DNA of 64,000 bases from Ovoidimarina sp038744785 (GCA_038744785.1 JBCDLX010000002.1:164891-228890), one strand, 5' to 3'. Numbered from the stretch's first letter, positions 1 to 8,991 are shown. Notes: generated from the letters alone by a model not told the origin. Numbers and translations are program-made.

Positions 1-2
1 AG

Positions 3-557
3 ATCGAGGAGGAAGAACAAAAAGCGATTGAAGAGGCGGTCGAGGAAGAGGAGAAGGCCAAGCTCGAAGAGGAGAAGGCCCGCCTGGAAGCGGACGAGAA
101 ACGTAAAAACGCCCAGATCGACCACGATGCCGCTCAGGCTCAGGCCGATGCCGATCTGCGGGACGCGCAGGACAAGGCCGATGACGATCGAAAAAAGGCC
201 CAGGACGCCAAGGACAAGGCCGACGCCGAAGCCGACCGCAAGGAGCAGGAAAAGACCCTGGAGCGTCAGGCGGCGGAAGAGAAGTCAAGACGCGCCCGCG
301 ACGCCGCCCGCCGCAAGGCCGAACGCAAGCGGCGGCTGGCCGAAGAAAAGAAGCGCGTGGAAGAAGCCCTCGCCAAGAAGAAGGCCAAGGAAGAGATCAT
401 CGAACGGTTGCGCAAGGCGTCCGAGGCCATTTCGGAATCCACTCAGGTGACCGAAGAAATGCGCATGCTGAAAGAAGAGATCGAGAAGGAGATCAAGGAG
501 AAGTTCGAGGACCCGGTTCCGACCAGCGGCGGAACGTCGGTGGCTCCGACGCCCTGA
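3..557 (+). CDS. Coiled-coil protein, C-terminal part (5' end outside window)
   Basis: The frame is open from the window edge to a TGA at 555-557, and no start lies in the window, so this is the C-terminal part (about 184 residues) of a longer protein. The sequence is almost entirely Glu, Lys, Arg, Ala, Asp and Gln in a long heptad-like stretch (residues ~1-165), as expected of a continuous coiled coil. It ends in a short Pro/Thr/Gly-rich tail. There are no membrane segments and no catalytic motif. Strongly biased composition makes family assignment unreliable; it resembles coiled-coil parts of TolA-like or structural proteins only in composition. Function unknown. Confidence 0.75.
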   Translation: MEEEEQKAIEEAVEEEEKAKLEEEKARLEADEKRKNAQIDHDAAQAQADADLRDAQDKADDDRKKAQDAKDKADAEADRKEQEKTLERQAAEEKSRRARDAARRKAERKRRLAEEKKRVEEALAKKKAKEEIIERLRKASEAISESTQVTEEMRMLKEEIEKEIKEKFEDPVPTSGGTSVAPTP

Positions 558-897
558 CGGACGCGGTCAGTCCAGGTTTAGAAGGAACGGCTGGCCGAGC
601 GATATGATGTCTTCAAATCAATGGCATCGAGTGCCATACCAACCGTCAGAAACCACCGTTTCTGACCGGCTTATCAAGCAAGGCTGCCATGGGCGCAACC
701 GCAGCGAAAGTCCACAACGTCCGCAACCCGGATGTTGCGCCGTTTTTGCCGATCGTCAGCTGCTGGTGGTACCTGCGGCTAAGGTTGGAGCCTCTCTACA
801 CGCGGCGGATCTTTCGTTTTAGCGGAGGCCGTTCCGATCAAGAATTTGCATCGCAGTGGGTTGAAAGCCGGGTAGGCGTGGGCAACCGACTTTCTTC
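558..897. other. Intergenic region without a convincing gene; holds two hairpins
   Basis: This 340-bp stretch lies between the coiled-coil gene and the 3' end of the tRNA. Short open frames on + (starts near 604 and 689) have unprotein-like composition and the second runs into the tRNA, so I do not call them. Two perfect inverted repeats (621-637 and 645-666) are the only structure I see. Confidence 0.5.
621..666. repeat. Two tandem perfect inverted repeats
   Basis: The first has arms ATGGCA/TGCCAT (621-626 and 632-637) with a 5-nt loop. The second has arms GTCAGAAAC/GTTTCTGAC (645-653 and 658-666) with a 4-nt loop. They sit 64-109 bp after the stop of the coiled-coil gene. Neither is followed by a T run, so a classical Rho-independent terminator is not clear; an mRNA 3'-end stem or a protein site is possible. 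Confidence 0.5.
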
Positions 898-974
898 TGG
901 TAGGCCCGGAGGGACTTGAACCCCCAACCAAAGCGTTATGAGCGCTCTGCTCTAACCAATTGAGCTACAGGCCC
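898..974 (-). tRNA. tRNA with CAU anticodon (Met or Ile2)
   Basis: The reverse complement folds as a complete cloverleaf. The acceptor stem is GGGCCTG with CGGGCCT (G1-U72 and U6-G67 wobbles), followed by discriminator A and an encoded CCA. The D arm is GCTC...GAGC, and the anticodon stem-loop is GAGCG-CTCATAA-CGCTT with the anticodon complement at 938-940. The T arm is GGGGG-TTCAAGT-CCCTC. It lacks initiator features. Anticodon CAU means elongator tRNA-Met or, if C34 is modified to lysidine by TilS, tRNA-Ile2 reading AUA. The tRNA-Ile-like GGGCCTGTAGCTC 5' end favours Ile2, but I cannot settle it from sequence alone. Confidence 0.95.
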
Positions 975-984
975 GCCTCGCATC

Positions 985-1013
985 GCATTAGGGCGCGCAC
1001 GGGCGGGGGTCAA
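985..1013 (-). promoter_or_regulatory. Sigma70-type promoter of the tRNA gene
   Basis: On the minus strand a -35 box TTGACC (1008-1013) and a -10 box TAATGC (985-990) are separated by exactly 17 bp. The -10 box ends 10 bp before the mature tRNA 5' end at 974, so transcription should start only a few nucleotides upstream of the tRNA. Confidence 0.7.
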
Positions 1014-1019
1014 GGCGCA

Positions 1020-1808
1020 CTAGCGCGGCATCGGTTCCAGAACGTCGATCCGCAGCGAAATGTCGGTCAGATGCCGCGCGCAATAGCGGACCGTTCCGAA
1101 CACCGACACGTCGTGCTCTTGGCGGCGGATCAGCGGCTTTGGCGAGATTATGAATTCCTGATCAATCGCAGGCCGGGCCACCATCTCACGGGTTAGAGAG
1201 GTCACGTTTACCGGCGAGAACCCCAATGATTGCGCACCGGCATAGGCGATCAGCGGGCCAATCGGGCGAACTTCGATCGATCCGACATTCGACATCGGGG
1301 GGATGCCGATTTCAGCAAACCCAGTGCCGCTGTCGATCATACAGTCGCGCGTATCATTGATCGCAGGACGACCACCGGTATTGCTGCGACGGGATCTGAA
1401 ATACAGTTCGGCATTCTGGACAACCGCCCCGTCCGGTATACCGCCAAGGCTGAACCGAATAACGCCTTGCATGACGGGGAATTGCCATTCGTTGCAAGGA
1501 AACGGATCAGCGCCGCGAATAAAGGTGTTGGCGTAGCTCACCGGCACGATGCCGGGCCTTACGGCGGTGCCCGGGCCGCCATCGTCCAGCCATTGCGCGC
1601 GTTCGGGCATTGGAACGCCTGTACCTGGGGTGTTGGAACACGGTCCGTCTCGCCGAAAGGCGGGGTTGGAATTTCCACCGTAGGCCACCGGAAAGTAAAC
1701 AACCGTGCGCTCGACGAATTCTGTTTCATCAAAACCTTCCGCGATGTCTTCGGCAAGATCGCAGCTTGCCAGCACGAAAACGGTCACGACCCATATCAAT
1801 CGACGCAT
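1020..1808 (-). CDS. Hypothetical lipoprotein
   Basis: The product has about 262 residues. The N-terminus (MRRLIWVVTVFVLASC) is a short lipoprotein signal peptide with an LASC lipobox, so the mature protein should be lipid-anchored at the cell envelope. I chose the ATG at 1808 because a GGAGA ribosome site lies a few bases before it; an upstream ATG at 1826 adds six residues with no site. The rest is soluble, with several Cys (for example in the DGPCSNTPG, FPCNEWQ, TRDCMIDS and RYCARH segments) that could form disulfides in the periplasm. I do not recognise a family. It is divergent from purM and lies 46 bp upstream of the tRNA on the same strand. Confidence 0.7.
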   Translation of the reverse strand: MRRLIWVVTVFVLASCDLAEDIAEGFDETEFVERTVVYFPVAYGGNSNPAFRRDGPCSNTPGTGVPMPERAQWLDDGGPGTAVRPGIVPVSYANTFIRGADPFPCNEWQFPVMQGVIRFSLGGIPDGAVVQNAELYFRSRRSNTGGRPAINDTRDCMIDSGTGFAEIGIPPMSNVGSIEVRPIGPLIAYAGAQSLGFSPVNVTSLTREMVARPAIDQEFIISPKPLIRRQEHDVSVFGTVRYCARHLTDISLRIDVLEPMPR

Positions 1809-1956
1809 GGCCGGGTCTCCATCCAATAAGTCGCTTCAATAAAATCGTGACAACCCTATCATGCTTTCCCTGATCGGCCCATCTTTCTATCCCTGCGCGG
1901 GTCGCGTATGCGCAGGATGCGGGCTCGAAAATCCGCAACGGGACGGGGAGGCGACA

Positions 1957-3006
1957 ATGAGCGGGCATGGAAGGAACGGGCTGACCTATGCCGAAGCCGG
2001 GGTCGATATCGATGCGGGCAATGCGCTGGTCGACCGGATCAAGCCGGCGGCAAAATCCACTGATCGCCTGGGCGTCATAGCCGGGCTAGGGGGGTTCGGG
2101 GCTCTGTTCGATCTAAAGGCCGCGGGTTACCGCGATCCGGTTCTTGTGGCTGCAACGGACGGCGTGGGGACCAAGCTGCGAATTGCGATCGATATGGGCC
2201 ACGTCGACGGTCTTGGGCAGGATCTGGTCGCGATGTGCGTCAATGACCTGATCTGCCAAGGCGCCGAGCCATTGTTTTTTCTTGACTACTTTGCGACGGG
2301 CAAGCTGTCGGTCGATGTTGCGGCGCGCGTGATCGAAGGCATCGCCAGGGGATGTCAGGGCGCGGGCTGCGCATTAATCGGGGGCGAGACGGCAGAGATG
2401 CCCGGTATGTATCCGGCTGGCGACTTTGATCTGGCAGGATTTGCTGTCGGTGCCATGGAGCGCGGCGCGCATTTGCCAAGCGGGGTGGCAGAGGGCGACA
2501 TCCTTCTTGGTCTTGCGTCGGACGGGGTTCATTCAAACGGCTACTCGTTGGTCCGGAGGGTGATCGACCAGACCGGATTGACCTGGGAAGACACGGCGCC
2601 CTTCGGTGAGGGGACGGTCGGGGCAGAGCTTTTGCGGCCCACGCGGCTCTACGTCGCCCCGGTTCTGGCGGCGCTTCGATCCGGGACGCTTCGCGCGGCG
2701 GCGCATATCACCGGGGGCGGGCTTACGGAAAACCTTCCGCGGGTCCTTCCCGACGGGCTTGGCGCATCCGTCGATCTTTCTGCGTGGCGCCTACCGCCCA
2801 TCTTTGCGTGGCTGATGGCCCAAGGGGGGCTTGATGAGACCGAGCTTCTTCGAACCTTCAATGCAGGGATTGGCATGGTTCTGGTCGTTGCGCAGCAGAC
2901 CGCAGAAGCTGCGAGGGCACTTCTGACGGAGCATGGTGAAACGGTCATCCCGCTGGGACGTGTCACCAAAGGAGAGGGTGTAACGTTTCACGGCACACTC
3001 CGGTGA
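1957..3006 (+). CDS. purM: Phosphoribosylformylglycinamidine cyclo-ligase
   Basis: AIR synthetase closes the imidazole ring of formylglycinamidine ribonucleotide with ATP, the fifth step of purine synthesis. The product is 349 residues, the usual PurM length, with an N-terminal LTYAEAGVDID segment, an ATP-site DGVGTKLRIA motif and the GGETAEMPGMYPAGD signature. I chose the ATG at 1957, preceded by GGGGAGG; the frame is open back to 1861 but those residues do not fit the family. It overlaps purN by four bases (GTGA), so the two are translationally coupled. Confidence 0.96.
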   Translation: MSGHGRNGLTYAEAGVDIDAGNALVDRIKPAAKSTDRLGVIAGLGGFGALFDLKAAGYRDPVLVAATDGVGTKLRIAIDMGHVDGLGQDLVAMCVNDLICQGAEPLFFLDYFATGKLSVDVAARVIEGIARGCQGAGCALIGGETAEMPGMYPAGDFDLAGFAVGAMERGAHLPSGVAEGDILLGLASDGVHSNGYSLVRRVIDQTGLTWEDTAPFGEGTVGAELLRPTRLYVAPVLAALRSGTLRAAAHITGGGLTENLPRVLPDGLGASVDLSAWRLPPIFAWLMAQGGLDETELLRTFNAGIGMVLVVAQQTAEAARALLTEHGETVIPLGRVTKGEGVTFHGTLR

Positions 3007-3593
3007 TCAGGGTTGCGATCCTCATTTCGGGTGGTGGTTCCAACATGGTACGCTTGGTTCAGTCGATGAGGGGCGATCACCCGGCCCGATGTTGTCTGGT
3101 CCTGTCGAACGTCGCGGGGGCGGGCGGTATTGCCAAGGCACAGGGGCTTGGTGTTCCTACAGCGACGCTTTCTCATGCTGAATTCAAAGATCGTGCGGCA
3201 TTCGAAGTAGCATTGACCGATAGGCTCACTGCGGTCGGTGCTGACCTGATTTGCCTTGCAGGGTTTATGCGCGTTCTCACGCCATCGTTTACAGAAAACT
3301 GGGCGGGGCGGGTTCTGAATATCCACCCCTCGCTCTTGCCTAAATATCCGGGTCTGAACACGCATGCGAGGGTCTTAGCTGCCGGTGACACCGAGGCCGG
3401 TTGCACCGTGCACGAGGTCACCCATGAACTCGATGCCGGGCCTGTTCTGGGGCAGGCGCGCGTTCCGGTTCTGGCCGATGATACGCCGGAGCTATTGGCT
3501 GCGCGTGTCTTGGCTGCAGAACACAGGCTTTATCCTTCTGTTTTGCGCCGTGTGGCCGAAGGTGACCGTTCGTTCCTGCACCTGGATGGATAG
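3003..3593 (+). CDS. purN: Phosphoribosylglycinamide formyltransferase
   Basis: GART transfers the formyl group of 10-formyltetrahydrofolate to glycinamide ribonucleotide, the third step of purine synthesis. The 196-residue product begins with a GTG that overlaps the purM stop. Substrate-binding GGGSN is at ~10-14. The catalytic triad falls at N106, H108 (NIHPSLLPKYPG) and D144 (HELDAGPV), the same numbering as in E. coli PurN. Pairing with purM is typical for alphaproteobacteria. Confidence 0.96.
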   Translation: MIRVAILISGGGSNMVRLVQSMRGDHPARCCLVLSNVAGAGGIAKAQGLGVPTATLSHAEFKDRAAFEVALTDRLTAVGADLICLAGFMRVLTPSFTENWAGRVLNIHPSLLPKYPGLNTHARVLAAGDTEAGCTVHEVTHELDAGPVLGQARVPVLADDTPELLAARVLAAEHRLYPSVLRRVAEGDRSFLHLDG

Positions 3594-3752
3594 GGGGCGT
3601 AGAACCCCGCGCGTTCAACGTTATGGCATTCATGTTTCCCAAGCCGTACGCGCGGTTCAGGAAATCTCCAAACTGTGGCCATGCTTTTGCCATGCTCCGC
3701 CGCGAGACTGTTTCCAGATTTGATGCAATCGAACAGTTAGCTGGGTACTAAG

Positions 3753-4892
3753 ATGAATGTAGCAGACGCCGATCGTGCGGATTACCTATCGGCCCGCGAC
3801 AACTCTCACTCTGAACTTCTGGCGTATTCCGCCAAGAAATCGGGGCGTTCGCCCCTTAAGATCCAGCGCGAGTTCGGTCGAATGGCGAAATCGCATAGTC
3901 GGATCAATATGGTCGAGTATGTGCGCAACGGGCTCTATGATGTTGACAGATACAGCCCGGAAGAGCGGGCGCAGTTCATCTCCAACGATCTGCACTGGGA
4001 CATCACCCATAAATGCAATGACAACGCCTGGATTGCCGCCGCCGAGGACAAGGTTCTTGCGGCGACGCTGTTGAATACCGGTGGGGTCCCGACACCAGAA
4101 ACCGTCGCGGTCCTTGACCGTTCGCCGCGCATCTATCCAGGCCTTCCCAAGATCGACTCTGTTGCTGCATTGAAACAGGTGCTTGAAGCTCAGAAAGAGG
4201 GGCCGCTTTTTTGCAAGATCATGGACGGCATGGTCAGCTTCGGGGCGTTCCGAATTGAACGGATCGATGGCGACACAGTCTTCTGTTCCGGCCAGCCACC
4301 AATGCGCCTTGAAAGCTTCCTGGACGACTTTGTGGGAGACAACCGTTACTTGGTTCAACGCGAGATCCAGAACCACTCACGGTTTGCGCAATACGCATCC
4401 GCGCTCGGAACTGTGCGCATGGTCAATATGGTGAGCGATACCGGCGTTCTTTGTCCCATCGCGGTGATTAAACTCCCGCAAGGCAAGAACATCGCCGACG
4501 CGTTCTGGCGCCCGGGCAATCTCGCTTGCGAGGTGGAGGTCGAGTCGGGCCGCATTCGCACTGTTGCGCGCCGCGATGTCGAAACGGAATTCCTCGAAGA
4601 CCATCCTGATTTACCGGGACTAATGGGGTTGGAACTTCCGTTCTGGTCGCAGCTTCGTGAGATCAATGACCGGGCGGCACGCATCTTTGCGCCGATCCGG
4701 TACCAATCCACGGACATCGCGATCACAGAGCAGGGCCCTGTGATTGTCGAAATCAACTACGGTGGCGGTTTCGATCTGCCCCAATACGCCAGCGGTCGCG
4801 GTATGCTAACCAATGAGGTACGGCAGTTCTTCGAGAGCTGCGGCGTGGAGTTTGCGGGGAAGCGGTCGGGTATTTTTGGCAGCCGTCACTGA
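3753..4892 (+). CDS. Sugar-transfer-associated ATP-grasp protein
   Basis: The 379-residue soluble protein matches the ATP-grasp family found with polysaccharide and sugar-transfer loci (PF14397 type). A lysine in FCKIMDGMVSFG is followed by a flexible central part. The C-terminal IAITEQGPVIVEINYGGGFDLPQ segment carries the acidic metal/ATP ligands (the VEIN motif). ATP-grasp enzymes join a carboxylate to a nucleophile through an acyl-phosphate; the substrate is unknown. It stands alone between purN and rnd, separated by 159 and 82 bp, so context does not help. No transmembrane segment is visible. The start is the first ATG of the frame, with only a weak ribosome site. Confidence 0.8.
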   Translation: MNVADADRADYLSARDNSHSELLAYSAKKSGRSPLKIQREFGRMAKSHSRINMVEYVRNGLYDVDRYSPEERAQFISNDLHWDITHKCNDNAWIAAAEDKVLAATLLNTGGVPTPETVAVLDRSPRIYPGLPKIDSVAALKQVLEAQKEGPLFCKIMDGMVSFGAFRIERIDGDTVFCSGQPPMRLESFLDDFVGDNRYLVQREIQNHSRFAQYASALGTVRMVNMVSDTGVLCPIAVIKLPQGKNIADAFWRPGNLACEVEVESGRIRTVARRDVETEFLEDHPDLPGLMGLELPFWSQLREINDRAARIFAPIRYQSTDIAITEQGPVIVEINYGGGFDLPQYASGRGMLTNEVRQFFESCGVEFAGKRSGIFGSRH

Positions 4893-4974
4893 TCCGTCAG
4901 CCGCGGTGGCACACTGGCGACCGAGTTGACCTTTCCCTCTGGCGCGCAGAATGGCCATTGGATAAACCGTCGGA

Positions 4975-6141
4975 ATGATAACGATCACAACGACCGACGG
5001 GCTGGCCGCATTTTGTGAGCGTGCCGCCACACAGCCCTACATTACCGTCGATACAGAGTTTCTGCGCGAGCGGACCTACTACGCCAGGTTGTGCCTGATC
5101 CAGCTTGCCGTTCCCGGAACGGAAGAAGATGATGCGGTTCTGGTTGATCCCTTGGCAGACGGCTTGTCGCTTGAGCCGTTGGTCGGCCTCTTTAAGAACC
5201 CCGAGGTCGTAAAGGTCTTTCACGCTGCTCGCCAGGACCTCGAGATCTTCTGGGTCGACTGCGGCGTGGTCCCAAAGCCGATGTTTGACACCCAGGTAGC
5301 GGCGATGGTTGCGGGCTTTGGCGAGCAGGTGGGCTACGAGACGCTGGTCAGGAAGATCGCCAAGGCAAACCTTGATAAGACATCCCGATTTACCGACTGG
5401 TCGCGCCGCCCCCTGACGGACGCGCAAAAATCGTATGCACTCGCAGATGTCACACACTTGAGGGTGATCTATGAACACCTTTCAGCAGAATTGGAACGAA
5501 CCGGCCGCCGAGATTGGGTTGAGGAAGAGCTTGCCACGCTTACCGATCCCGATACTTATGTTGTCGACCCGGACGAAGCCTGGAAACGACTGAAGACCCG
5601 GACCAACTCGGGTCGGTTTTTGGCCATCGCGCGTGAACTTGCGCGGTTCCGGGAAGGCTATGCGCAGGCGCGAAATCTGCCGCGAACTCGGGTCCTGAAG
5701 GACGACGCGCTTCTGGAACTGGCGTCCACAAAACCAAGATCCATGCAAGATCTATCACGGGCCCGGTTATTGCTGCGCGAGGCCCGGAAAGGCGAGATCG
5801 CTGAAGGCATTCTTGCGGCCGTGCAGGCCGGGCTTGAGGCCGATCCGGCCGATTTCCCAAAGATCGACAGGTCGCGCGACAAACTGCAGGTCAACCCGGC
5901 GATTGCAGATCTATTGCGTGTGCTGCTGAAAGCCAAGTCCGAAGAGGCTGGCGTGGCACAGAAACTGATCGCCACCACGTCAGAACTGGACGAGATCGCC
6001 GCAGGTCTTCGCGATGGCGCAGCATTGAAGGGATGGCGACGCAAGGTTTTCGGAGACGATGCGTTGCGACTCTGTGCGGGGCAGGTCGCGCTTGCTGCCC
6101 AGGGACAGTCTGTAAGGCTGATTGCGCTGGGCGATACCTGA
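4975..6141 (+). CDS. rnd: Ribonuclease D
   Basis: RNase D is a 3'-5' exonuclease that trims tRNA and other stable RNA precursors. The 388-residue product has the DEDD exonuclease core: VDTEFLRERTYYARLCLIQ (Exo I, ~20-40), HAARQDLEIFW (Exo II, ~83) and YALADVTHLRVIYEHL (Exo III with Tyr, ~150-165). An HRDC-type helical domain (~205-285) follows, then a C-terminal RNA-binding extension. Start ATG 4975. A terminator-like hairpin follows its stop codon. Confidence 0.95.
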   Translation: MITITTTDGLAAFCERAATQPYITVDTEFLRERTYYARLCLIQLAVPGTEEDDAVLVDPLADGLSLEPLVGLFKNPEVVKVFHAARQDLEIFWVDCGVVPKPMFDTQVAAMVAGFGEQVGYETLVRKIAKANLDKTSRFTDWSRRPLTDAQKSYALADVTHLRVIYEHLSAELERTGRRDWVEEELATLTDPDTYVVDPDEAWKRLKTRTNSGRFLAIARELARFREGYAQARNLPRTRVLKDDALLELASTKPRSMQDLSRARLLLREARKGEIAEGILAAVQAGLEADPADFPKIDRSRDKLQVNPAIADLLRVLLKAKSEEAGVAQKLIATTSELDEIAAGLRDGAALKGWRRKVFGDDALRLCAGQVALAAQGQSVRLIALGDT

Positions 6142-6146
6142 GGTGT

Positions 6147-6166
6147 CCCGCTGCGGTGCGGGTTTT
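6147..6166 (+). terminator. Probable Rho-independent terminator after rnd
   Basis: A CCCGC/GCGGG stem with a 6-nt loop (6147-6162) is followed directly by TTTT, five bases after the rnd stop. A second GC-rich hairpin (6180-6200, GGCCCCG/CGGGGCC, 7-nt loop) follows without a T run. Confidence 0.55.
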
Positions 6167-6294
6167 GAGGTATTCGAACGGCCCCGGCTTAAGCGGGGCC
6201 ACGGTGCGCGCATGAGCGAATAACGCAATATGTCGGGCAGAGTGGCGCGTGGGACGACTTGACGTTGTGCGTCATTTGCGGCCTTTAACTCGGC

Positions 6295-7350
6295 ATGGTG
6301 CCTGACGAAAAACTCGAACAGATCCGCGCACGTTTCGAATTTCTTGAAGCGAAGATGGCTGGTGGCGCAGAAGCGGGCGAAATCGCAGCGCTTGCAAAGG
6401 AATACGCTGACCTGAAACCGGTGGTCGAGACGATAGGGGCTTACCGCCGGACGCTCGCAGACATCGCCGAAGCAGAGGCGATGCTGGACGATCCAGAGAT
6501 GCGCACGCTCGCGGAAGAAGAACTCCCCGGGCTTAAGGAACGGCTGCCCGAGGTCGAACAGTCAATCCGGCTTGCGCTTTTGCCCAAGGATGCTGCCGAC
6601 GCGCGCCCAGCGATCCTTGAGATCCGTCCCGGCACTGGCGGTGAGGAAGCCGCGCTGTTCGCAGGTGATCTTTTGCGTATGTACCAGCGCTTTGCCGAAA
6701 CCAAGGGTTGGGGCTTTGACATTGTTGAGTTGGCCGAGACCGAGCTTGGTGGAATCAAAGAGGTGATCGCTAACATCCGGGGTGACGGTGTCTTCGCCCG
6801 GCTAAAGTACGAATCCGGTGTTCACCGGGTCCAAAGGGTGCCTGCGACGGAATCGGGTGGGCGCATTCACACCTCGGCCGCGACGGTCGCGGTTTTGCCC
6901 GAGGCTGAAGAGGTCGACATTGACATCCCGGCGACCGACATCCGGATCGACACGATGCGGGCCAGCGGGGCAGGCGGGCAGCACGTCAACACAACCGACT
7001 CTGCGGTGCGCATCACCCATGTCCCCACCGGCATCGTTGTGACGTCGTCTGAAAAGTCGCAACATCAGAACCGCGCCATTGCCATGTCGGTTCTTCGTGC
7101 CAGGCTTTATGACGCCGAACGCGCCCGCGCCGATGCCGAGCGCGCCGCCGACCGCAAGGCGCAGGTCGGCTCTGGCGATCGCTCGGAGCGCATTCGCACC
7201 TACAATTTCCCGCAGGGCCGTATGACAGATCACCGGATCAACCTGACCCTCTACCGATTGGCTGACGTGATGGGGGGCGACCTGGACGAGGTTATCAATG
7301 CGCTGGTCGCGGACGATCAGGCCGCAAAACTCGCCGAGGAAGGGCTCTGA
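6295..7350 (+). CDS. prfA: Peptide chain release factor 1
   Basis: RF1 reads UAA and UAG stop codons and triggers peptide release. The 351-residue product carries the codon-recognition PxT motif as PAT (183-185, in VPATESGGRIHTS) and the catalytic GGQ loop (227-229, ASGAGGQHVNTTDS). The N-terminal coiled-coil domain 1 is present. PAT rather than an SPF motif distinguishes it from RF2. It is followed 14 bp later by prmC, the methyltransferase that modifies the GGQ glutamine. Confidence 0.97.
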   Translation: MVPDEKLEQIRARFEFLEAKMAGGAEAGEIAALAKEYADLKPVVETIGAYRRTLADIAEAEAMLDDPEMRTLAEEELPGLKERLPEVEQSIRLALLPKDAADARPAILEIRPGTGGEEAALFAGDLLRMYQRFAETKGWGFDIVELAETELGGIKEVIANIRGDGVFARLKYESGVHRVQRVPATESGGRIHTSAATVAVLPEAEEVDIDIPATDIRIDTMRASGAGGQHVNTTDSAVRITHVPTGIVVTSSEKSQHQNRAIAMSVLRARLYDAERARADAERAADRKAQVGSGDRSERIRTYNFPQGRMTDHRINLTLYRLADVMGGDLDEVINALVADDQAAKLAEEGL

Positions 7351-7364
7351 CCGTCGTCGCGGGC

Positions 7365-8201
7365 ATGACCGGAGCCGAGGCGCTCAGGGATGTTGTCGGC
7401 CGTCTTCGGTCGGCCGGAATCGATACCCCGGAACGCGATGCCCGCCGCCTTCTGGCTTGGGCTTTGGGGGAAGCCACAGCGCGGCTTGCACTGTCGCTTC
7501 CTGAAACGCTCGGGACCGAGGAGGCAGCGATGTTCGAGGGCGCGGTTTGCGCGCGCCTTGATCGCCGTCCGGTCAGTCAGATCACCGGGCGGCGAACTTT
7601 CTGGGGCCGCGAGTTTGCCCTTGACCACACCGTCCTTGATCCAAGACCGGAAACAGAGACACTTATCGCGTTGGCGCTTGAAGCGCCGTATCAGAACGTT
7701 CTGGATCTTGGCACCGGCACGGGCTGCATCCTTCTTACGCTTCTTGCCGAGCGTCCGTCGTCGATCGGGACCGGCACGGATCTGTCGGCGGCGGCGCGGG
7801 CCACAGCCGAAGGAAATGCCGTTGCCCTTGGCCTAAGCGCGCGGGCGGAGATACGCGCCGCCGATTGGTTTGACGGCGTAGAGGGGCAGTACGATCTGAT
7901 CGTGTCGAACCCGCCTTACATCGCGCAATCCGAAATGGCCGGTCTTGCGCCCGAGGTTCAGAACTGGGAACCGCGGCTCGCGCTTACGGATGAAGGCGAC
8001 GGGTTGTCAGCCTATCATGCAATTGCAGCGGGTGTAGCGGCGCATCTTGTACCGGGTGGGCAACTTTTGGTTGAGGTCGGCGCCACTCAAGGAGCACGTG
8101 TTTGCACGTTGTTCCAGGCTGCGGGACTTGTCGATGTCGCGGTTCATCCCGATCTTGACGGTCGCGATCGGGTTGTATCTGCCCATGCGGCGCGTCCTTA
8201 G
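7365..8201 (+). CDS. prmC: Release factor glutamine N5-methyltransferase
   Basis: PrmC methylates the glutamine of the GGQ motif in RF1 and RF2 using S-adenosylmethionine. The 278-residue protein has an N-terminal helical domain (1-70), the SAM-binding DLGTGTG motif (114-120) and the catalytic NPPY motif (182-185). It sits directly behind its substrate gene prfA. Start ATG 7365. Confidence 0.95.
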   Translation: MTGAEALRDVVGRLRSAGIDTPERDARRLLAWALGEATARLALSLPETLGTEEAAMFEGAVCARLDRRPVSQITGRRTFWGREFALDHTVLDPRPETETLIALALEAPYQNVLDLGTGTGCILLTLLAERPSSIGTGTDLSAAARATAEGNAVALGLSARAEIRAADWFDGVEGQYDLIVSNPPYIAQSEMAGLAPEVQNWEPRLALTDEGDGLSAYHAIAAGVAAHLVPGGQLLVEVGATQGARVCTLFQAAGLVDVAVHPDLDGRDRVVSAHAARP

Positions 8202-8205
8202 CCGA

Positions 8206-8236
8206 GCAATTTTTCGCATTTCCACCCGAAAATTGC
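8206..8236 (+). terminator. Terminator-like stem-loop after prmC
   Basis: Arms GCAATTTTTCG (8206-8216) and CGAAAATTGC (8227-8236) pair with one bulged T around a 10-nt loop, five bases after the prmC stop. The A/T-rich stem could act in both directions. It is followed by about 190 bp of leader before the next gene, in which I see no further gene. Confidence 0.45.
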
Positions 8237-8430
8237 CGTTCTCGCGGCAGATTTGACTTGTCATGGTGCGGGCGCCATGTTTACTGACAGACGAGCGGGC
8301 GGCGGGACGTCCCCGATATCCCCCTCGCCATTAGCCAGAACATCGCAGCGTCCGTGGGCCCGGATTTGGACCTCACCCGTGGAACAAAAGCGACGCAGCG
8401 AAAGCCACTTAAGGCCGGAAAAACAGATAT

Positions 8431-8991
8431 ATGAGATCTTCCAAGTCACGTTCGCGGTCGAAGTCGAACCGTAACCGTTCGATGGGTAACATTGTAAACC
8501 GGGTGTTCGACAGTTCGGGCCCCGAAGGCAAGGTTCGCGGGACGCCGCAACAGATTATTGACAAATACAATCAGCTTGCGCGCGACGCGCAACTGGGCAA
8601 CGACCGTGTGGCGGCTGAGAATTTTCAGCAACATGCGGAGCACTATCTTCGCATGCTCGCCGAGGCGCAGCGCGAACAGAACGAGCGCCGCGAACAGCAA
8701 GAGCGTGAGCAGGAAGCACGCCGCGAGCAGCAAGAGCGCGAGCGTGCCGAGCGTCGGGATCAGCCTAACGCTCAGCAGGGCCAGCAACCGCAACCCGCAG
8801 GTACACAGCAACCCGATCTGGATGCGGGCGCTGTTCTTGACGTGGCTGAAGGCGAACCAAGCGGCCTTGTTGAGACGCCAGAAAGCAAACCCGCGCGCCC
8901 GCGCCGCAGCCGCAAGCCCAAGGTACAGGATACAGGGGAAGGCGGGGACTCAGGTTCGGATTCCGCGGAACCGCAGGAAGCCGCCGAGTAG
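8431..8991 (+). CDS. DUF4167 domain protein
   Basis: The 186-residue protein starts with a basic Ser/Arg/Asn-rich stretch (MRSSKSRSRSKSNRNRS). A conserved DUF4167 core follows (~18-75), recognisable by FDSSGPEGKVRGTPQQIIDK and NFQQHAEHYLRM. After it come a Gln/Glu/Arg-rich low-complexity region (~78-115) and a Pro/Ala/Glu-rich, probably disordered tail. The family is common in alphaproteobacteria; its biochemical role is not settled to my knowledge, though the basic N-terminus would suit RNA or ribosome contact (inference). A 229-bp gap separates it from prmC, so it probably has its own promoter. Confidence 0.85.
   Translation: MRSSKSRSRSKSNRNRSMGNIVNRVFDSSGPEGKVRGTPQQIIDKYNQLARDAQLGNDRVAAENFQQHAEHYLRMLAEAQREQNERREQQEREQEARREQQERERAERRDQPNAQQGQQPQPAGTQQPDLDAGAVLDVAEGEPSGLVETPESKPARPRRSRKPKVQDTGEGGDSGSDSAEPQEAAE

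Noticed and set aside
1..450. Arg/Pro-rich plus-strand frame from 28
   Set aside because: It lies in another frame of the coiled-coil gene and has the low-complexity composition expected of a shadow.
689..919. Possible short protein or leader peptide with a CWWYL segment before the tRNA
   Set aside because: The frame runs into the antisense tRNA, has no family and no gene that it could control downstream on the same strand.
898..974. tRNA as an integration site (att) for a mobile element
   Set aside because: No direct repeat of the tRNA 3' end, integrase or mobile gene was seen nearby.
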